From: Levilactobacillus lindianensis
GTDB lineage: Bacteria; Bacillota; Bacilli; Lactobacillales; Lactobacillaceae
Direction: 5' to 3'
DNA length: 64,000 nt
NCBI RefSeq assembly: GCF_003946095.1
Contig: NZ_RHOD01000001.1
Location: forward strand, 93,497 to 157,496
Below the pieces are notes generated by a model that saw only the letters and a program-made list of their open reading frames with translations, was not told the DNA's origin and searched no databases. A program made the translations under genes and the position numbers. Every line of letters begins with the position of its first letter. Position 1 is the stretch's first letter. Of the stretch, positions 1-9,219 are shown piece by piece.

Positions 1-491
1 TTAAAGTCGATCGTAGCACCCTTTAAGAAGTTAGTGTTTGTATCGGTGTTGCTCTTATCAATCATCTTCGTGCTAGATACTTGAACCGACCAGCCGGCGT
101 TAGAACCACGAGTGTCAGAAATTTCAGTAACGAAATTCGAGTTCGTTGTACCATCAGCAAATGTTTCAGGGGTAATTGTCGTTTGACCCTTAACATCTTG
201 GGAGCCAGAAGTTACTGACTTGCTTGAACCAAAGTCAAGGTTATTCGTAACGTATAAGAAAGTTAAGTTCCCGTCACCAGTAGTTGCACCGTTACCGGTT
301 TGAGTTCCAGTTGCTGGCTTTGATGGGTCGTTAGGATCAACTGGATTCGTAACAGGATCTGGTGCTTCAAACTTAGCCGTAGCATTCGTGGTACCAGAGG
401 TTAGTACTGAAGCCGCATTGGCAACGACTGGCGCAATGCTTCCTAATAATAATGCACTTGCTAATAAAATACTGCTTACTGTCTTCTTCAT
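1..491 (-). CDS. WxL-type cell-surface protein, N-terminal part (cut by window edge)
   Basis: The reading frame starts at 491 behind an AAAAGGAGTG ribosome-binding site and runs off the left edge, so only about 163 residues are visible. It opens with a signal peptide (MKKTVSSILLASALLLG, cleavage probably after VANAA). A Thr/Asn/Pro-rich linker follows (PVDPNDPSKPA), then the start of a domain with LTFLYVTNNLDFG and GWSVQV, which resembles the first half of a WxL domain. WxL domains bind peptidoglycan non-covalently on the outside of low-G+C Gram-positive cells, so this is likely exported and wall-bound. The distal W-x-L motif would lie outside the window. WxL genes usually sit in clusters with DUF916/LPXTG partners, which cannot be checked here. 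Confidence 0.8.
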   Translation of the reverse strand, partial: MKKTVSSILLASALLLGSIAPVVANAASVLTSGTTNATAKFEAPDPVTNPVDPNDPSKPATGTQTGNGATTGDGNLTFLYVTNNLDFGSSKSVTSGSQDVKGQTTITPETFADGTTNSNFVTEISDTRGSNAGWSVQVSSTKMIDKSNTDTNTNFLKGATIDF

Positions 492-1085
492 AATCTAATG
501 CACTCCTTTTAATCTGCTATGGATTCCCAAAACACTGTGACCAACAATACCCTGTGTGGCCTGAAACTTGTTGAGGCACCATCGCTGATCCCCATAATCA
601 TTCAGACTACCCCAGAAGTGACAACCTCCCTAGACGGTTGTTACGCTTCTTTAAGTATGTAACAACGTTAGTATAGCTCCGATATGTCAACTTGTAAACA
701 ATTATTTATCTAAAATGTAAATAAATTTTGGACATTTTTAAAAAGCCCTGCACCCCCGGCATGGCGGTATTCTTAGCGGTTTTATCAGGCAATGTTTTAC
801 ATACTATAAACTGTATTTTTCACCCATACAAATGAATTGTGTGAGCAAATTCAACCGCAATATGCCGTCAATCGTTGACCCCCATAGACTTTCGTTTACC
901 TTTTGTTAGTGAAGTTTTAACTAAATGATGCCAATTATTCTAAAAATATCATGATTTACAGTATTAATATAATTAATTTGGAACGAATTCCGGACTCAAC
1001 TCTCACGTCAAAATTGACAATTAATTGCCGAGAATATTTAATTTAAAACCAAATAATATTTTTTGTTTTTCTTTATATTGGTGAC
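492..1085. other. Gene-free AT-rich stretch; leader of the WxL gene
   Basis: No convincing gene. Near 624-652 the minus strand can form a short hairpin (arms GTAACAACC and GGTTGTCAC, one mismatch) inside the presumed WxL leader. From about 660 to 1085 the sequence is clearly more AT-rich than its surroundings and holds no long open frame. Confidence 0.5.
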
Positions 1086-1123
1086 AAAAAGGTCGACATG
1101 GAACATTCAATTCCGTGTCGACC
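1086..1123 (-). terminator. Intrinsic terminator after the 1152-2678 gene
   Basis: Arms at 1091-1103 and 1111-1123 (13 bp, one mismatch on the minus strand) are followed on the minus strand by five T. It lies just past the stop of the minus-strand gene ending at 1152. Confidence 0.75.
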
Positions 1124-1151
1124 CCCTCATTAACCTTTGCTTTAATTTCGT

Positions 1152-2678
1152 TTATTTCAACAACTGTCGCAGTAACGCTTGCGTCGCATCCTGCCGCTTG
1201 GCTTCGCGATCGCGTTGCCGCAGATAATACTGGTGTAACGCCGAGAGCGTGACGGCGTCATCCTCTGCGGGTAAGGCGTACAGTCGCCGGTAAGCCGTCT
1301 GTACAGCCGCAAAGTCTGGCTTTCCCGCCATTAGCTGACGCAGCTGACCGGGAGTCACGTGATTCTTTCTGGCCGGTACCCAGCCTTGCTCGGGTTGAAG
1401 CGCTAGCCGTTCCGTGAAGGCTTGCGTCAATCTCGTTGGCCAGCTCGTTGGAAATGACTTACCAGCCTCTAGCTCCGCACGAAGTGACTCACAATCGGTG
1501 AACACTTGTGCCGGGACTTGATGCCCTTCCCAGAGCTCACGCAGTGGTCGCAGGCGCGCCTGGCGTTCTTCTGCCGTCAGATCGAATCCCACCGTCACAT
1601 TGAACAAGTCGTCATCCCAATCGCGTTGCCGCTGTTTTGCCCGAAACCGCACGCGGCGATTCAAGTCGGCCACCAAGTAACGCGGCACAATCTGTAAACG
1701 TGCCGCCGCAATCTTGCCACTGCGGTCGAACTCCGTGGCCATGACTCCCAATTGATAGGAGTTGACTAACTTCTTCAACGCCCGGGGTTGTTCAATTTCA
1801 GCCAACCGGGCCTTGAAGTCGGCTAACGGCAGATGTTGAACAATTAGTTCGGCCACCGTCGCCCCATAATTACGGTAGGGTTGCGAGGCTCGCAGCTCCT
1901 GCACCGCGGCACTTTCCTGCGTCTCGGCGGACTTCCAAGCGGCGGCCACTTCACGTTCGGCACGTTGCTTGGTGACCTCATTCTGCTGGGCCTGTTGCTC
2001 AACCAACGCTCGGGCCGTCCGCTGATCCAATTCGGTCAATTGTGTGTACTCGGTTAAGTACGGCGTCAGCTCCGCCTGTGGCAGCTGGTGCCGTCGCCGT
2101 TTCAGGTAACCGTCCACCGTCGTCTGTGTTCCACGACGCACCCACCGCCGACGACCATGTTGGGTCTGTGGCAGGTGGGGTAACGCCGTTTGGTTCCACA
2201 AAATCTCTGGAACTTGCGGGTAATGTGCGGTCAAGTCGTCATACTGGGCAACTGCGTGGAAGTTATCCTCGGTGGTGATCGCCATCAGGTACTGCATTTC
2301 ATCACTCATGAACTTCTTGACGCACTCCGACCCCACCACGATCTCCTGACCGTCCGTGCGCAACACCACGTGGTACTCGTAGCGCACCGGCTTGTGGCAC
2401 AACGCACAGTGCGTCCAGTCCGTTCGGTTCTCACTGACGTTAATCGCATAGGGTAAACGCGCCAACAACTTCCAGACACTACTGCCCTGCAAGAGCCAGT
2501 CCACCCGTTGGTCCGTCAATAGTTCCCGTGCCGAGCGGGTCAAAAAGTCGCTGGTTGTTTTGACCGTCGGATGCTCCCGCAGCAGCGGCATGACCCGTGT
2601 CAGGTCCGGCAGTTGGAGTGCCGGTTGACTGAGCTGGAGAAAACGATTTTCAGCAGGTGTAAGGAGTGTGGTGACCAT
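1152..2678 (-). CDS. Hypothetical protein with a Cys-rich, zinc-finger-like site
   Basis: 508 residues, not recognised as a named family. ATG at 2678 follows an AAGGGAAG ribosome-binding site. Residues about 88-122 read HCALCHKP ... VGSECVKKF, with C91, C94 and C119. This CxxC ... GSxCVxxF pattern is typical of small metal-binding or nucleic-acid-associated modules. The middle (about residues 200-270) is rich in Gln, Glu, Arg and Ala and probably forms a coiled coil. There is no signal peptide or membrane segment, so it is probably cytoplasmic. It stands alone with its own terminator. A role in DNA or RNA handling is only a guess from the Cys motif and basic character. Confidence 0.75.
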   Translation of the reverse strand: MVTTLLTPAENRFLQLSQPALQLPDLTRVMPLLREHPTVKTTSDFLTRSARELLTDQRVDWLLQGSSVWKLLARLPYAINVSENRTDWTHCALCHKPVRYEYHVVLRTDGQEIVVGSECVKKFMSDEMQYLMAITTEDNFHAVAQYDDLTAHYPQVPEILWNQTALPHLPQTQHGRRRWVRRGTQTTVDGYLKRRRHQLPQAELTPYLTEYTQLTELDQRTARALVEQQAQQNEVTKQRAEREVAAAWKSAETQESAAVQELRASQPYRNYGATVAELIVQHLPLADFKARLAEIEQPRALKKLVNSYQLGVMATEFDRSGKIAAARLQIVPRYLVADLNRRVRFRAKQRQRDWDDDLFNVTVGFDLTAEERQARLRPLRELWEGHQVPAQVFTDCESLRAELEAGKSFPTSWPTRLTQAFTERLALQPEQGWVPARKNHVTPGQLRQLMAGKPDFAAVQTAYRRLYALPAEDDAVTLSALHQYYLRQRDREAKRQDATQALLRQLLK

Positions 2679-2753
2679 GCGGATCTTCCCTTCGTTTCAA
2701 AAATTCGATTCTCCTAGCATACCATAATTCCTCTGAATGGGGAACGTACGTTT

Positions 2754-5024
2754 TTAATTCTCGTTGATCCAGGCTCGCAAGGCGACCCCGGTCCGGGATT
2801 GGGCCACCTCGACCGATTCACGGGGAGTCCCACTGTACTGAATGTGACCGCCGTAACGCCCGGCATCTGGCCCGACGTCGATCAGCCAGTCGGCCTGACT
2901 AATCACGGCGAGATTGTGTTCGATAATAATCAAGGAGTTTCCGGCCGCGACCAAGCTGTTGAACAAGGTCATCAGTCGGGCCGTATCCTTTAAATGTAAC
3001 CCAGCGGTTGGTTCGTCTAGGAGGTAGACCGTCCCTTGCTTGCCGAGTTCGACGGCCAGCTTCAACCGTTGTAATTCACCACCAGACAGCGTGGTCAGGG
3101 GTTGTGCCAGCGTCAAATAACCCAGACCAACCTTATCCATGTTGGCTAGTTGGGCCGCAATCTTGGGCGTAGCCACGAAGAACTTAGCGGCCGCCGTAAC
3201 GGACAACTGAAGCACTTCGGCAATCGTTTTACCTTGATAGTGATACTGGAGGGCTTCTTCACTGTAGCGTTTACCGTGACAGCGTTCGCAGGTCTGCACG
3301 ACCGGGTCCATGAACGCCATATTGGTGATCGTGACCCCTTTTCCCTTACACCGCGGGCAGGCACCCTTACCGTTATAACTGAAGAGGCTGGTCCCGACGC
3401 GGTCGTTGGCGTCGCTGAAAAGCTTGCGAATGCCATCCAGGATCCCGAGGTAGGTCGCTGGCGTCGACCGGATATTAATACCGACTGGCGCTTGAGCCAA
3501 GTCGATGTAGTCACCCGTCAGCTTAGCCTTGAGGGCCGTGACCAGCGACGACTTCCCAGAGCCGGCAACCCCGGAGATCACCGTCATGACGCCCAGTGGC
3601 ACGTCCACGTCGACATCTTGCAAATTGTTCTGGGTCACGTGCCGCAATTCTAGCTGACCGGTTGGTTGACGCTCCGGGCCCCAATGATGGGCCTGCCGCA
3701 ACCAATCGCCGGTTAACGTGTCGGAAGCCAACAGGTCTTGATAAGTTCCCGTAAAGGTAATCTGACCACCACCCTGGCCGGCCAGTGGGCCCATTTCGAC
3801 CACGTAATCGGCGAAACTGATCATGGCCGGGTTGTGTTCAACCACCAGAATCGTATTGCCCTTGTCCTTTAATTTGGTGAGGGCCTGGCGAATCAACTGA
3901 ATGTCGTGTGGATGGAGGCCGACACTGGGTTCATCTAAGATGTAGACCATATCGACCAGCGCACTGGTCAGGTATTTGGCGATCTTGATCCGCTGGGCTT
4001 CCCCACCAGAAAGCGAACTGGTTCCCCGGTCCAAGGTCAGATAACCTAAGCCGATGTCGACCAGGGATTGAATCTTGGTACTGAGTTCGCGCACGACATC
4101 GGTGGCCAGTGGTTCGGTGATGCCCTGCAGAAAACGCAACACGTGGTTAAGATCCATCGCACTGACGTCGGCAATGTTGACGCCGTTGATGTGGACCGTT
4201 AGGACCTCCGGCTTCAGTCGCGTCCCGTGACAAACCGGACATGGCTTGCGGGTGACAATTTCGGCAATGGCCTCGCGGTGATGTTCGGCTTCCTTCTTAC
4301 CAATAACCGAGCGGCGAATCCGGGGTACGACCCCTTCATACAGGGCCGTCCGCGGAAAACCCTCGCCGGGATGGGCCAGCTTCTGTTGGGGCGCGTGCAT
4401 CAAGAGATCATATTCTTTAGCGGTGTAATCCTTGATGGGTTTATCGTCGTCAAAGAGACCGCTAGTGGCGTACCGCCGCCAACGCCAGGTATCAGGTCCA
4501 AAGCTGACAAAGGTGATCGCCCCTTCATTTAGCGACTTTTCGGGGTCAATCAGCTTGCTCTCGTCGATGTCATCCACGTAGCCCAAACCCTGGCAGGAGG
4601 GACACATCCCCTGTGGCAGGTTGAAGGAGAAACTGTCGGAATAGCCAATAAAGGGTTTCCCAATCCGGGAAAATAACAAACGCATCAGCGAATAGATTCC
4701 GGTGTACGTCGCCAGTGTTGAGCGCGCATTCTTCCCTAGTCGTTGTTGCGCAATCACGATGGCCACGGGCAGGTGTTCGATATCCTGAACGTGGGGCTGC
4801 CCGAATTTTGGTAAGTATTGTTGGGTAAAGCTCGGAAAGGTCTCGTTGAGTTCTCGTCGTGAAGCCGCGGCGATCGTATCAAACACCAACGACGACTTCC
4901 CCGACCCCGACAAACCGACAAAGACGGTCGTCTGATATTTGGGCACCTTTAAACTCACATGCTTCAGGTTGTTTTGCGTGGCATTCTTAATCTCGATGTA
5001 TCCTTGTTCAAATTGCATCGCCAT
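2754..5024 (-). CDS. UvrA-like excinuclease ABC subunit A paralogue
   Basis: 756 residues with two ABC ATPase halves. The first has Walker A GLSGSGKSS at about 37-45, a CPSCQGLGYVDD zinc element near 141, a second CPVCHGTR pair near 250 and signature SLSGGEAQRI. The second has GVAGSGKSS, CPRCKGKG, CERCHGKR and signature TLSGGELQRL. It is about 190 residues shorter than canonical UvrA (about 940), which suits the shortened class II paralogues (UvrA2/DrrC-like) linked to DNA damage or drug tolerance. ATG at 5024 follows AGAGGAG. It stands alone with no uvrB or uvrC nearby, so its part in nucleotide excision repair is uncertain. DNA binding and ATPase activity are expected from the family. Confidence 0.9.
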   Translation of the reverse strand: MAMQFEQGYIEIKNATQNNLKHVSLKVPKYQTTVFVGLSGSGKSSLVFDTIAAASRRELNETFPSFTQQYLPKFGQPHVQDIEHLPVAIVIAQQRLGKNARSTLATYTGIYSLMRLLFSRIGKPFIGYSDSFSFNLPQGMCPSCQGLGYVDDIDESKLIDPEKSLNEGAITFVSFGPDTWRWRRYATSGLFDDDKPIKDYTAKEYDLLMHAPQQKLAHPGEGFPRTALYEGVVPRIRRSVIGKKEAEHHREAIAEIVTRKPCPVCHGTRLKPEVLTVHINGVNIADVSAMDLNHVLRFLQGITEPLATDVVRELSTKIQSLVDIGLGYLTLDRGTSSLSGGEAQRIKIAKYLTSALVDMVYILDEPSVGLHPHDIQLIRQALTKLKDKGNTILVVEHNPAMISFADYVVEMGPLAGQGGGQITFTGTYQDLLASDTLTGDWLRQAHHWGPERQPTGQLELRHVTQNNLQDVDVDVPLGVMTVISGVAGSGKSSLVTALKAKLTGDYIDLAQAPVGINIRSTPATYLGILDGIRKLFSDANDRVGTSLFSYNGKGACPRCKGKGVTITNMAFMDPVVQTCERCHGKRYSEEALQYHYQGKTIAEVLQLSVTAAAKFFVATPKIAAQLANMDKVGLGYLTLAQPLTTLSGGELQRLKLAVELGKQGTVYLLDEPTAGLHLKDTARLMTLFNSLVAAGNSLIIIEHNLAVISQADWLIDVGPDAGRYGGHIQYSGTPRESVEVAQSRTGVALRAWINEN

Positions 5025-5228
5025 CCCAGACTCCTCTCAGATCGTTTTCCTTCTATGTACTAATCATCCCCAGAACCGACATCAAGGTTGGTCGCTGAGG
5101 GCACCTTCCCAGCCTACCACATTCTAAAATTTTCCACCTGCTCGAAAACTCGCAAGCTAATCACTCCGGTTTTTGATTGTGTACGCTTATACTTTAACGT
5201 GTAAGATTTTTAGAAGGAGGAACATCCC

Positions 5229-5753
5229 ATGTCCTTATTGAATAAACGCCCATTGAATTTACCCGCCGCCATCATCGCTGGTGGGGCCGCCGGAATCGTC
5301 TCCGGCTTGGTCAAGCTCGGCTGGGAGAACATTTTGCCCCCACGAACCGAAGAACGCGACGCCACGAATCCCCCGCAGACTTTATTGGAACAATTTGGGA
5401 TTCCCGCAAAGATTACGCACGCTACCTATACTTACTCTGGCCATAAATTACCGTGGGTGAGCTACATCATCCACTTTGGCTTCTCAACCACCTTTGCCGT
5501 CCTCTACCAAATCGTCGGTGAAAAACTCCCCATCGTGAAGAAAGACGCCGGAACCTGGTTCGGTCTGACCATCTGGATTGCCTTTCACGTTGGCTTGATG
5601 CCTGCTATGGGGACGGTTCCGGCTGCTAAGGATCAACCAACCGAAGAACACGTGTCCGAGGCCCTCGGCCACATCGCCTGGATGGTCACCAACGACTTGG
5701 TTGGTGCGGAAGTCTACCGGCGCCTGGTTCAAGAAAGTAAACGTCAGAAGTAA
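5229..5753 (+). CDS. YagU-family (DUF1440) membrane protein
   Basis: 174 residues; ATG at 5229 follows AGAAGGAGGAAC. The N-terminus has a Gly/Ala-rich membrane helix (AAIIAGGAAGIVSGLV) followed by WENILPPRTEERDATNPP, the hallmark of the YagU/DUF1440 family. Further helices lie at about 75-95 (YIIHFGFSTTFAVLYQIVG) and 105-125 (GLTIWIAFHVGLMPAMG). The family consists of cytoplasmic-membrane proteins; E. coli YagU has been linked to acid tolerance, but the mechanism is unknown. It precedes the GPH transporter by about 200 bp on the same strand without an obvious terminator between them, so co-transcription is possible. Confidence 0.85.
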   Translation: MSLLNKRPLNLPAAIIAGGAAGIVSGLVKLGWENILPPRTEERDATNPPQTLLEQFGIPAKITHATYTYSGHKLPWVSYIIHFGFSTTFAVLYQIVGEKLPIVKKDAGTWFGLTIWIAFHVGLMPAMGTVPAAKDQPTEEHVSEALGHIAWMVTNDLVGAEVYRRLVQESKRQK

Positions 5754-5960
5754 ACACGTTAATTGCAGCTAAAGGATCAAAGCCAGCGCTAACGCGTGGC
5801 GAAGACCTCGCCAGCTCGCGGCTGACAGGGCAGAAACGGGGTGGGACGTCTTGAAGACCCGATCCATGGGGCTTCAACCGTGCCCCACAGGACGGCGCTC
5901 CTGACCACCTGCGACGATCCCCATTTAAACCAATTGATTCAACCCTCTGGAGGCGACGCA

Positions 5961-7289
5961 ATGAACAAACCTTGGCAAACGAAATGGCCCGAACGTCTGA
6001 GTTACGGCCTGAGTGACGCCGCGGATAACCTGGTCTTTCAGATGATGACCACCTATCTGCTCTTCTTTTATACCGACGTCTATGGTCTGACCGCCAGTGC
6101 GGCCGCGATTCTCTTCGTGGTTGCTCGGCTAGCCGATGTCGTCGAGAGTCTCATCATTGGCCTGATGATTGACCGAACACATTCGAAGTGGGGCAAGAGC
6201 CGGCCATTCTTTCTGTGGTACGCCCTCCCCTACGTTATCTTCGCCATTCTGACCTTCGTGACTCCACCATTTGGTGGCACTGGCAAACTCGTCTGGGCCT
6301 ATGTCACTTATCTAGGACTGGGCTTTCTCTACACGGCGGTCAATCTGCCCATCACGTCGATTCTGCCCACGATGACGGAAAACGACCAGGAACAAACGGT
6401 ACTGGGCGTCATTCGCCAGTTCTGCGGAAGTTCCGTGCAGATCATTGTGGCCGTCTTCACCCTGCCATTAGTGGCGCTATTCGGCCATGGTAACCAACGA
6501 CGCGGCTTTCTCTTAACCATCGTGTTGTTCGGTGCCATCTCGCTAGTGCTCATCTGGAATACCTTCATTCACGTGCGCGAACGTTTCACCAACCCCGAGC
6601 ACGCTCATCAATCTTGGCGCGCCGTGAGTGGGATGTTGAAGAAAAACAAGCCGTGGCTCGTGATTTCCGTGGTCATCCTACTCTACTGGTTAACCACCGC
6701 AATTAAAAACCAGACAACCATCTATTATTTCAAATACATTCAAAATAACGAACAACTGGTTCCATACGCCAACGCCTTTACCTTTGCGGCGCTGATCGGG
6801 GTCCTGCTAATCGTCCGCTTCTCTAATCGTTGGGGTAAAAAGCGCACGATGCTAACAGGCATCTTCATTGCCGCCGTTGGTCAACTAATCCTCAGTCTAG
6901 GCGCCGTCGGTAATTTATTACCAGTCATCTTTACCGGTACCCTTATCAACTCTGTGGGAAATGGGCTCATCATTGGCCTCGTTTCCATCATGATTGCCGA
7001 TACTATTCGTTATGGGATGGCAATGGGTATTCAAGCGGAAGGTATCCTGGCTTCGACCGATGACTTCGGGGTTAACGTCGGTTTGGGGCTGGGTGGCTTG
7101 ATCACCGCCGGCCTCTTCCATCTGTCCGGCTACGCGGCTAACCACGCCCAAAATGGCGCCACGCAACACATGATCCTTTTGAATTACGCTTGGTTACCGT
7201 TAGTTCTCTACCTTGTCATGTTCGCGGTCCTGTTGCTCTACAACGAACGCGAACTCCAGGCTAAGATTCAACCGGACATTCAGGATTAA
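5961..7289 (+). CDS. GPH-family (glycoside-pentoside-hexuronide:cation) sugar symporter
   Basis: 442 residues from ATG 5961, chosen because TCTGGAGG lies 7 bases upstream and because MNKPWQTKWPERLSYGLSD is the normal start of this family; a longer frame back to 5841 lacks a ribosome-binding site. About twelve membrane helices are visible. Family motifs include SYGLSDAADNLVFQMM at the first helix and GLMIDRTHSKWGKSRPFFLW in the helix 2-3 loop (the D-R-T-x-S-x-W-G-K-x-R-P signature). These symporters import a sugar or glycoside with H+ or Na+. No glycosidase is adjacent, so the substrate is unknown. A strong terminator follows at 7488. Confidence 0.88.
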   Translation: MNKPWQTKWPERLSYGLSDAADNLVFQMMTTYLLFFYTDVYGLTASAAAILFVVARLADVVESLIIGLMIDRTHSKWGKSRPFFLWYALPYVIFAILTFVTPPFGGTGKLVWAYVTYLGLGFLYTAVNLPITSILPTMTENDQEQTVLGVIRQFCGSSVQIIVAVFTLPLVALFGHGNQRRGFLLTIVLFGAISLVLIWNTFIHVRERFTNPEHAHQSWRAVSGMLKKNKPWLVISVVILLYWLTTAIKNQTTIYYFKYIQNNEQLVPYANAFTFAALIGVLLIVRFSNRWGKKRTMLTGIFIAAVGQLILSLGAVGNLLPVIFTGTLINSVGNGLIIGLVSIMIADTIRYGMAMGIQAEGILASTDDFGVNVGLGLGGLITAGLFHLSGYAANHAQNGATQHMILLNYAWLPLVLYLVMFAVLLLYNERELQAKIQPDIQD

Positions 7290-7300
7290 CCCCTTATTAG

Positions 7301-7331
7301 TACTAACGAAATTCGAGGCAACTTTTTCGCA
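7301..7331 (+). repeat. Short intergenic motif shared with 28818-28848
   Basis: The 31 bases begin TACTAACGAAATT and end TTTTTCGCA. The same words, with identical spacing, recur at 28818-28848; 26 of 31 positions match. It lies 12 bp past the stop of the GPH transporter gene. Function unknown. Confidence 0.5.
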
Positions 7332-7487
7332 CATTTTGGCAAAATAAATTATTAAATATCAGATTACTTTCAAAATTCGGCAACATGTCGGTTCATTCGC
7401 CTAACGATCGGCTGAGACGGCACTTCCTGGCAACCCTACTGAAGATCAATAAGATCGGCCATAGTTATTCCCAAGAACCCGAAAAGC

Positions 7488-7537
7488 AAAATTGGCAAGC
7501 ACGACCTGAATAATCAGGTGGTGCTTGCCAATTTTTT
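7488..7537 (+). terminator. Intrinsic terminator after the GPH transporter
   Basis: Arms AAATTGGCAAGCAC and GTGCTTGCCAATTT pair perfectly and run into six T on the plus strand. Confidence 0.85.
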
Positions 7538-7639
7538 GTCATCACATCATTAGGAATTAGAACGGATCCACCTTGTCGCGAAGGCCAGCAAACTTAGCCG
7601 CAGACGGCCCATCTTAACAAATAGCCATCATCTGTTCAC

Positions 7640-7677
7640 AAAGAAGGGCTATGCCAATCGGCGCAGCCCACTTCTTT
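7640..7677 (-). terminator. Hairpin after the MarR gene
   Basis: Arms at 7640-7650 and 7665-7677 pair with a small bulge; a short T run follows on the minus strand. It lies 15 bp past the stop of the minus-strand MarR gene. Confidence 0.55.
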
Positions 7678-7691
7678 ACGATTTATCCTAA

Positions 7692-8237
7692 TTAATCTTG
7701 AGTCGTCGTGTGGTTCCGCGTACGGCCACGGTTGGAGTTCCGCCGTTTATCATGTAAACTGTCGAACCCAACGAAGCCAGCCGCAACGGCCCGCTCATTG
7801 GCGCGGTGAAGGACCTTGATAAAGTGTTCTGCTTCGTCCTTACCAAAGAAGCCTAACCAACGGTGGAACCGTTCGTCCGTCGCCTGTGCCAGGTTCCGTT
7901 GAACCCGACTACCCGCGGCTGTCAAAGTAATGTACTTGACCCGCCGGTCATTAGGATCGACCTTCTGCATCACGTAGTTTTCCTTCAACAACACGTTAAC
8001 TTGACGAGCAATGGCACTCTTTGAAACGCCTTCTAACTTGGCCAATTCCACCAACGTCTGCCCGTTCTTACTCCGCGCAACGTTTTCCATTACCATGAAG
8101 GCTTCAAAAGTTAAATTATACTTTTGGGTGGGAATCGAAACAAAGTCACCGATGTACTTGAAGATGTGCATGTACAGGTCGTCAAATTGTTTCTTTAATT
8201 CTGCTTCCGTAACGTTTTCGTTTGTCGTCTCTGTCAT
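7692..8237 (-). CDS. MarR-family transcriptional regulator
   Basis: 181 residues. The winged-helix core is visible at about 45-115: LTFEAFMVMENVA, then the helix-turn-helix TLVELAKLEGVSKSAIARQVNVLLKENYV, then the wing with the family DxRRVKYITLT motif (DPNDRRVKYITLTAAG). The C-terminal tail (RRNSNRGRTRNHTTTQD) is basic, low-complexity and not usual for the family. ATG at 8237; GAAGGAG lies 13 bases upstream, which is rather far. It is divergent from the LexA-boxed small gene at 8488, with 250 bp between. MarR proteins bind palindromes and respond to phenolics, oxidants or lipids; the target here is not evident. Confidence 0.88.
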   Translation of the reverse strand: MTETTNENVTEAELKKQFDDLYMHIFKYIGDFVSIPTQKYNLTFEAFMVMENVARSKNGQTLVELAKLEGVSKSAIARQVNVLLKENYVMQKVDPNDRRVKYITLTAAGSRVQRNLAQATDERFHRWLGFFGKDEAEHFIKVLHRANERAVAAGFVGFDSLHDKRRNSNRGRTRNHTTTQD

Positions 8238-8425
8238 TATAAATCCATTACTCCTTCTACTTCAGCGCGGGGCGCTGCCATTTACCGTCCTAAATTGGAT
8301 ACAGCCTACGGGACTTAATTTTAGCCGATAAAACGCCCGCCGTCACCGGTCAAAAGATCTAAAGTGGATAACCATACTTATATTTTATAGATAAAGTAAC
8401 TAATCCAGTAATATTATAGTTATGA

Positions 8426-8454
8426 TTGGCAAAATAGAACACCTGTTCTATAAT
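8426..8454 (+). promoter_or_regulatory. SigA promoter with embedded LexA (SOS) box
   Basis: TTGGCA at 8426-8431, a 17-bp spacer and TATAAT at 8449-8454 make a near-consensus promoter. In the spacer and overlapping the -10 lies a perfect inverted repeat, ATAGAAC-ACCT-GTTCTAT (8434-8451). It contains GAAC-N4-GTTC, the core of the Gram-positive LexA/DinR box. Repressor bound there would block polymerase, so the gene at 8488 is predicted to be SOS-induced. Confidence 0.8.
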
Positions 8455-8487
8455 GGGATTAATCTCCTGACCAAGGATGTGACATGA

Positions 8488-8733
8488 ATGCTAGACTATA
8501 CACCACAAAAAATCCGGCTCCTACTCCAAACCGCTTATCAAAAAAACCAGCTCACCACGATCACTTACCGTGGCGTTACCAAAACGGGAACCGTTGACTT
8601 CGTGACTGCCAGCACCGTTTATCTCGGTTTGGCTGCCGGCCATTCTCGTGAAATTCCCCTGACCCAGATCAGCCAAGTCAAACTACACCAATTACAGTCT
8701 TGGTGGTATCTTTATGATTCTTCCGCACAGTAA
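8488..8733 (+). CDS. Small YolD-like protein, predicted SOS-regulated
   Basis: 81 residues. The middle reads TTITYRGVTKTGTVDFVTASTVYLG and then IPLTQISQVK, a small beta-barrel pattern resembling YolD-like proteins, which often sit with UmuC/DinB-type polymerases under LexA control. The resemblance is by eye and modest, but the LexA box in its promoter points the same way. ATG at 8488 is 34 bases past the -10. The ribosome-binding site (AAGGA at 8473-8477) is weak. No error-prone polymerase gene is adjacent, so it is an orphan. Confidence 0.65.
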   Translation: MLDYTPQKIRLLLQTAYQKNQLTTITYRGVTKTGTVDFVTASTVYLGLAAGHSREIPLTQISQVKLHQLQSWWYLYDSSAQ

Positions 8734-9096
8734 CTCCCTCTAGTATCGCCTCTTCTGCCCAAAAAATAAAGCCCTTTTTTGTAAATTGTTTGTTTTTTCT
8801 TTACAATTCGAAGAAAACGCTGTCTTCTGCTTACTGCCTCACTTTCCTTCGGGTCATTTCTGCCGCAAATGTCCAACCAGTTGGTTCTTAAAATAGACCA
8901 ATTTAGGTCGTGGAACGCTCCAGTTGGCCTTCAATCCGTAATAACTTTCAGACAAAACTGCTAACGACCATAAAGTTGCATAGTTTGATTCATTCCAGGG
9001 GGACACTTGAACATTTAAGATTGATCACAACACACAGTAAATTCATTTCAAACATTAGCTTGCTAATCCCCTATCTTAAGTTTTTACCATGGTATT

Positions 9097-9191
9097 TATC
9101 TACGATTTATCTACGATAATTTCAGTTGTATCTACCCAAAATGTTGATATAATAGGCGTTGTAGCATATTATACTTTGGAAATTTATCTAC
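9097..9191 (+). promoter_or_regulatory. Promoter with four TATCTAC direct repeats
   Basis: TATCTAC occurs at 9097, 9108, 9129 and 9185. The first three are 11 and 21 bp apart, about one and two DNA turns, so they lie on one face. A -10 TATAAT sits at 9148-9153, with a weak -35 (TTGTAT at about 9126) overlapping the third repeat. The fourth repeat lies in the leader. The sites upstream and downstream of the start suggest a looped or cooperative operator, perhaps for the regulator encoded at 9220. Confidence 0.6.
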
Positions 9192-9219
9192 GATTTATCA
9201 TTGAAGAAGAATACTATAG

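Noticed and set aside
2042..2456. Plus-strand open frames inside the 1152-2678 gene
   Set aside because: They lie opposite a gene that has a good ribosome-binding site and terminator and have no signals of their own.
5841..5960. Longer N-terminus for the GPH transporter
   Set aside because: The extra 40 residues are not transporter-like, and the ribosome-binding site lies directly before ATG 5961.
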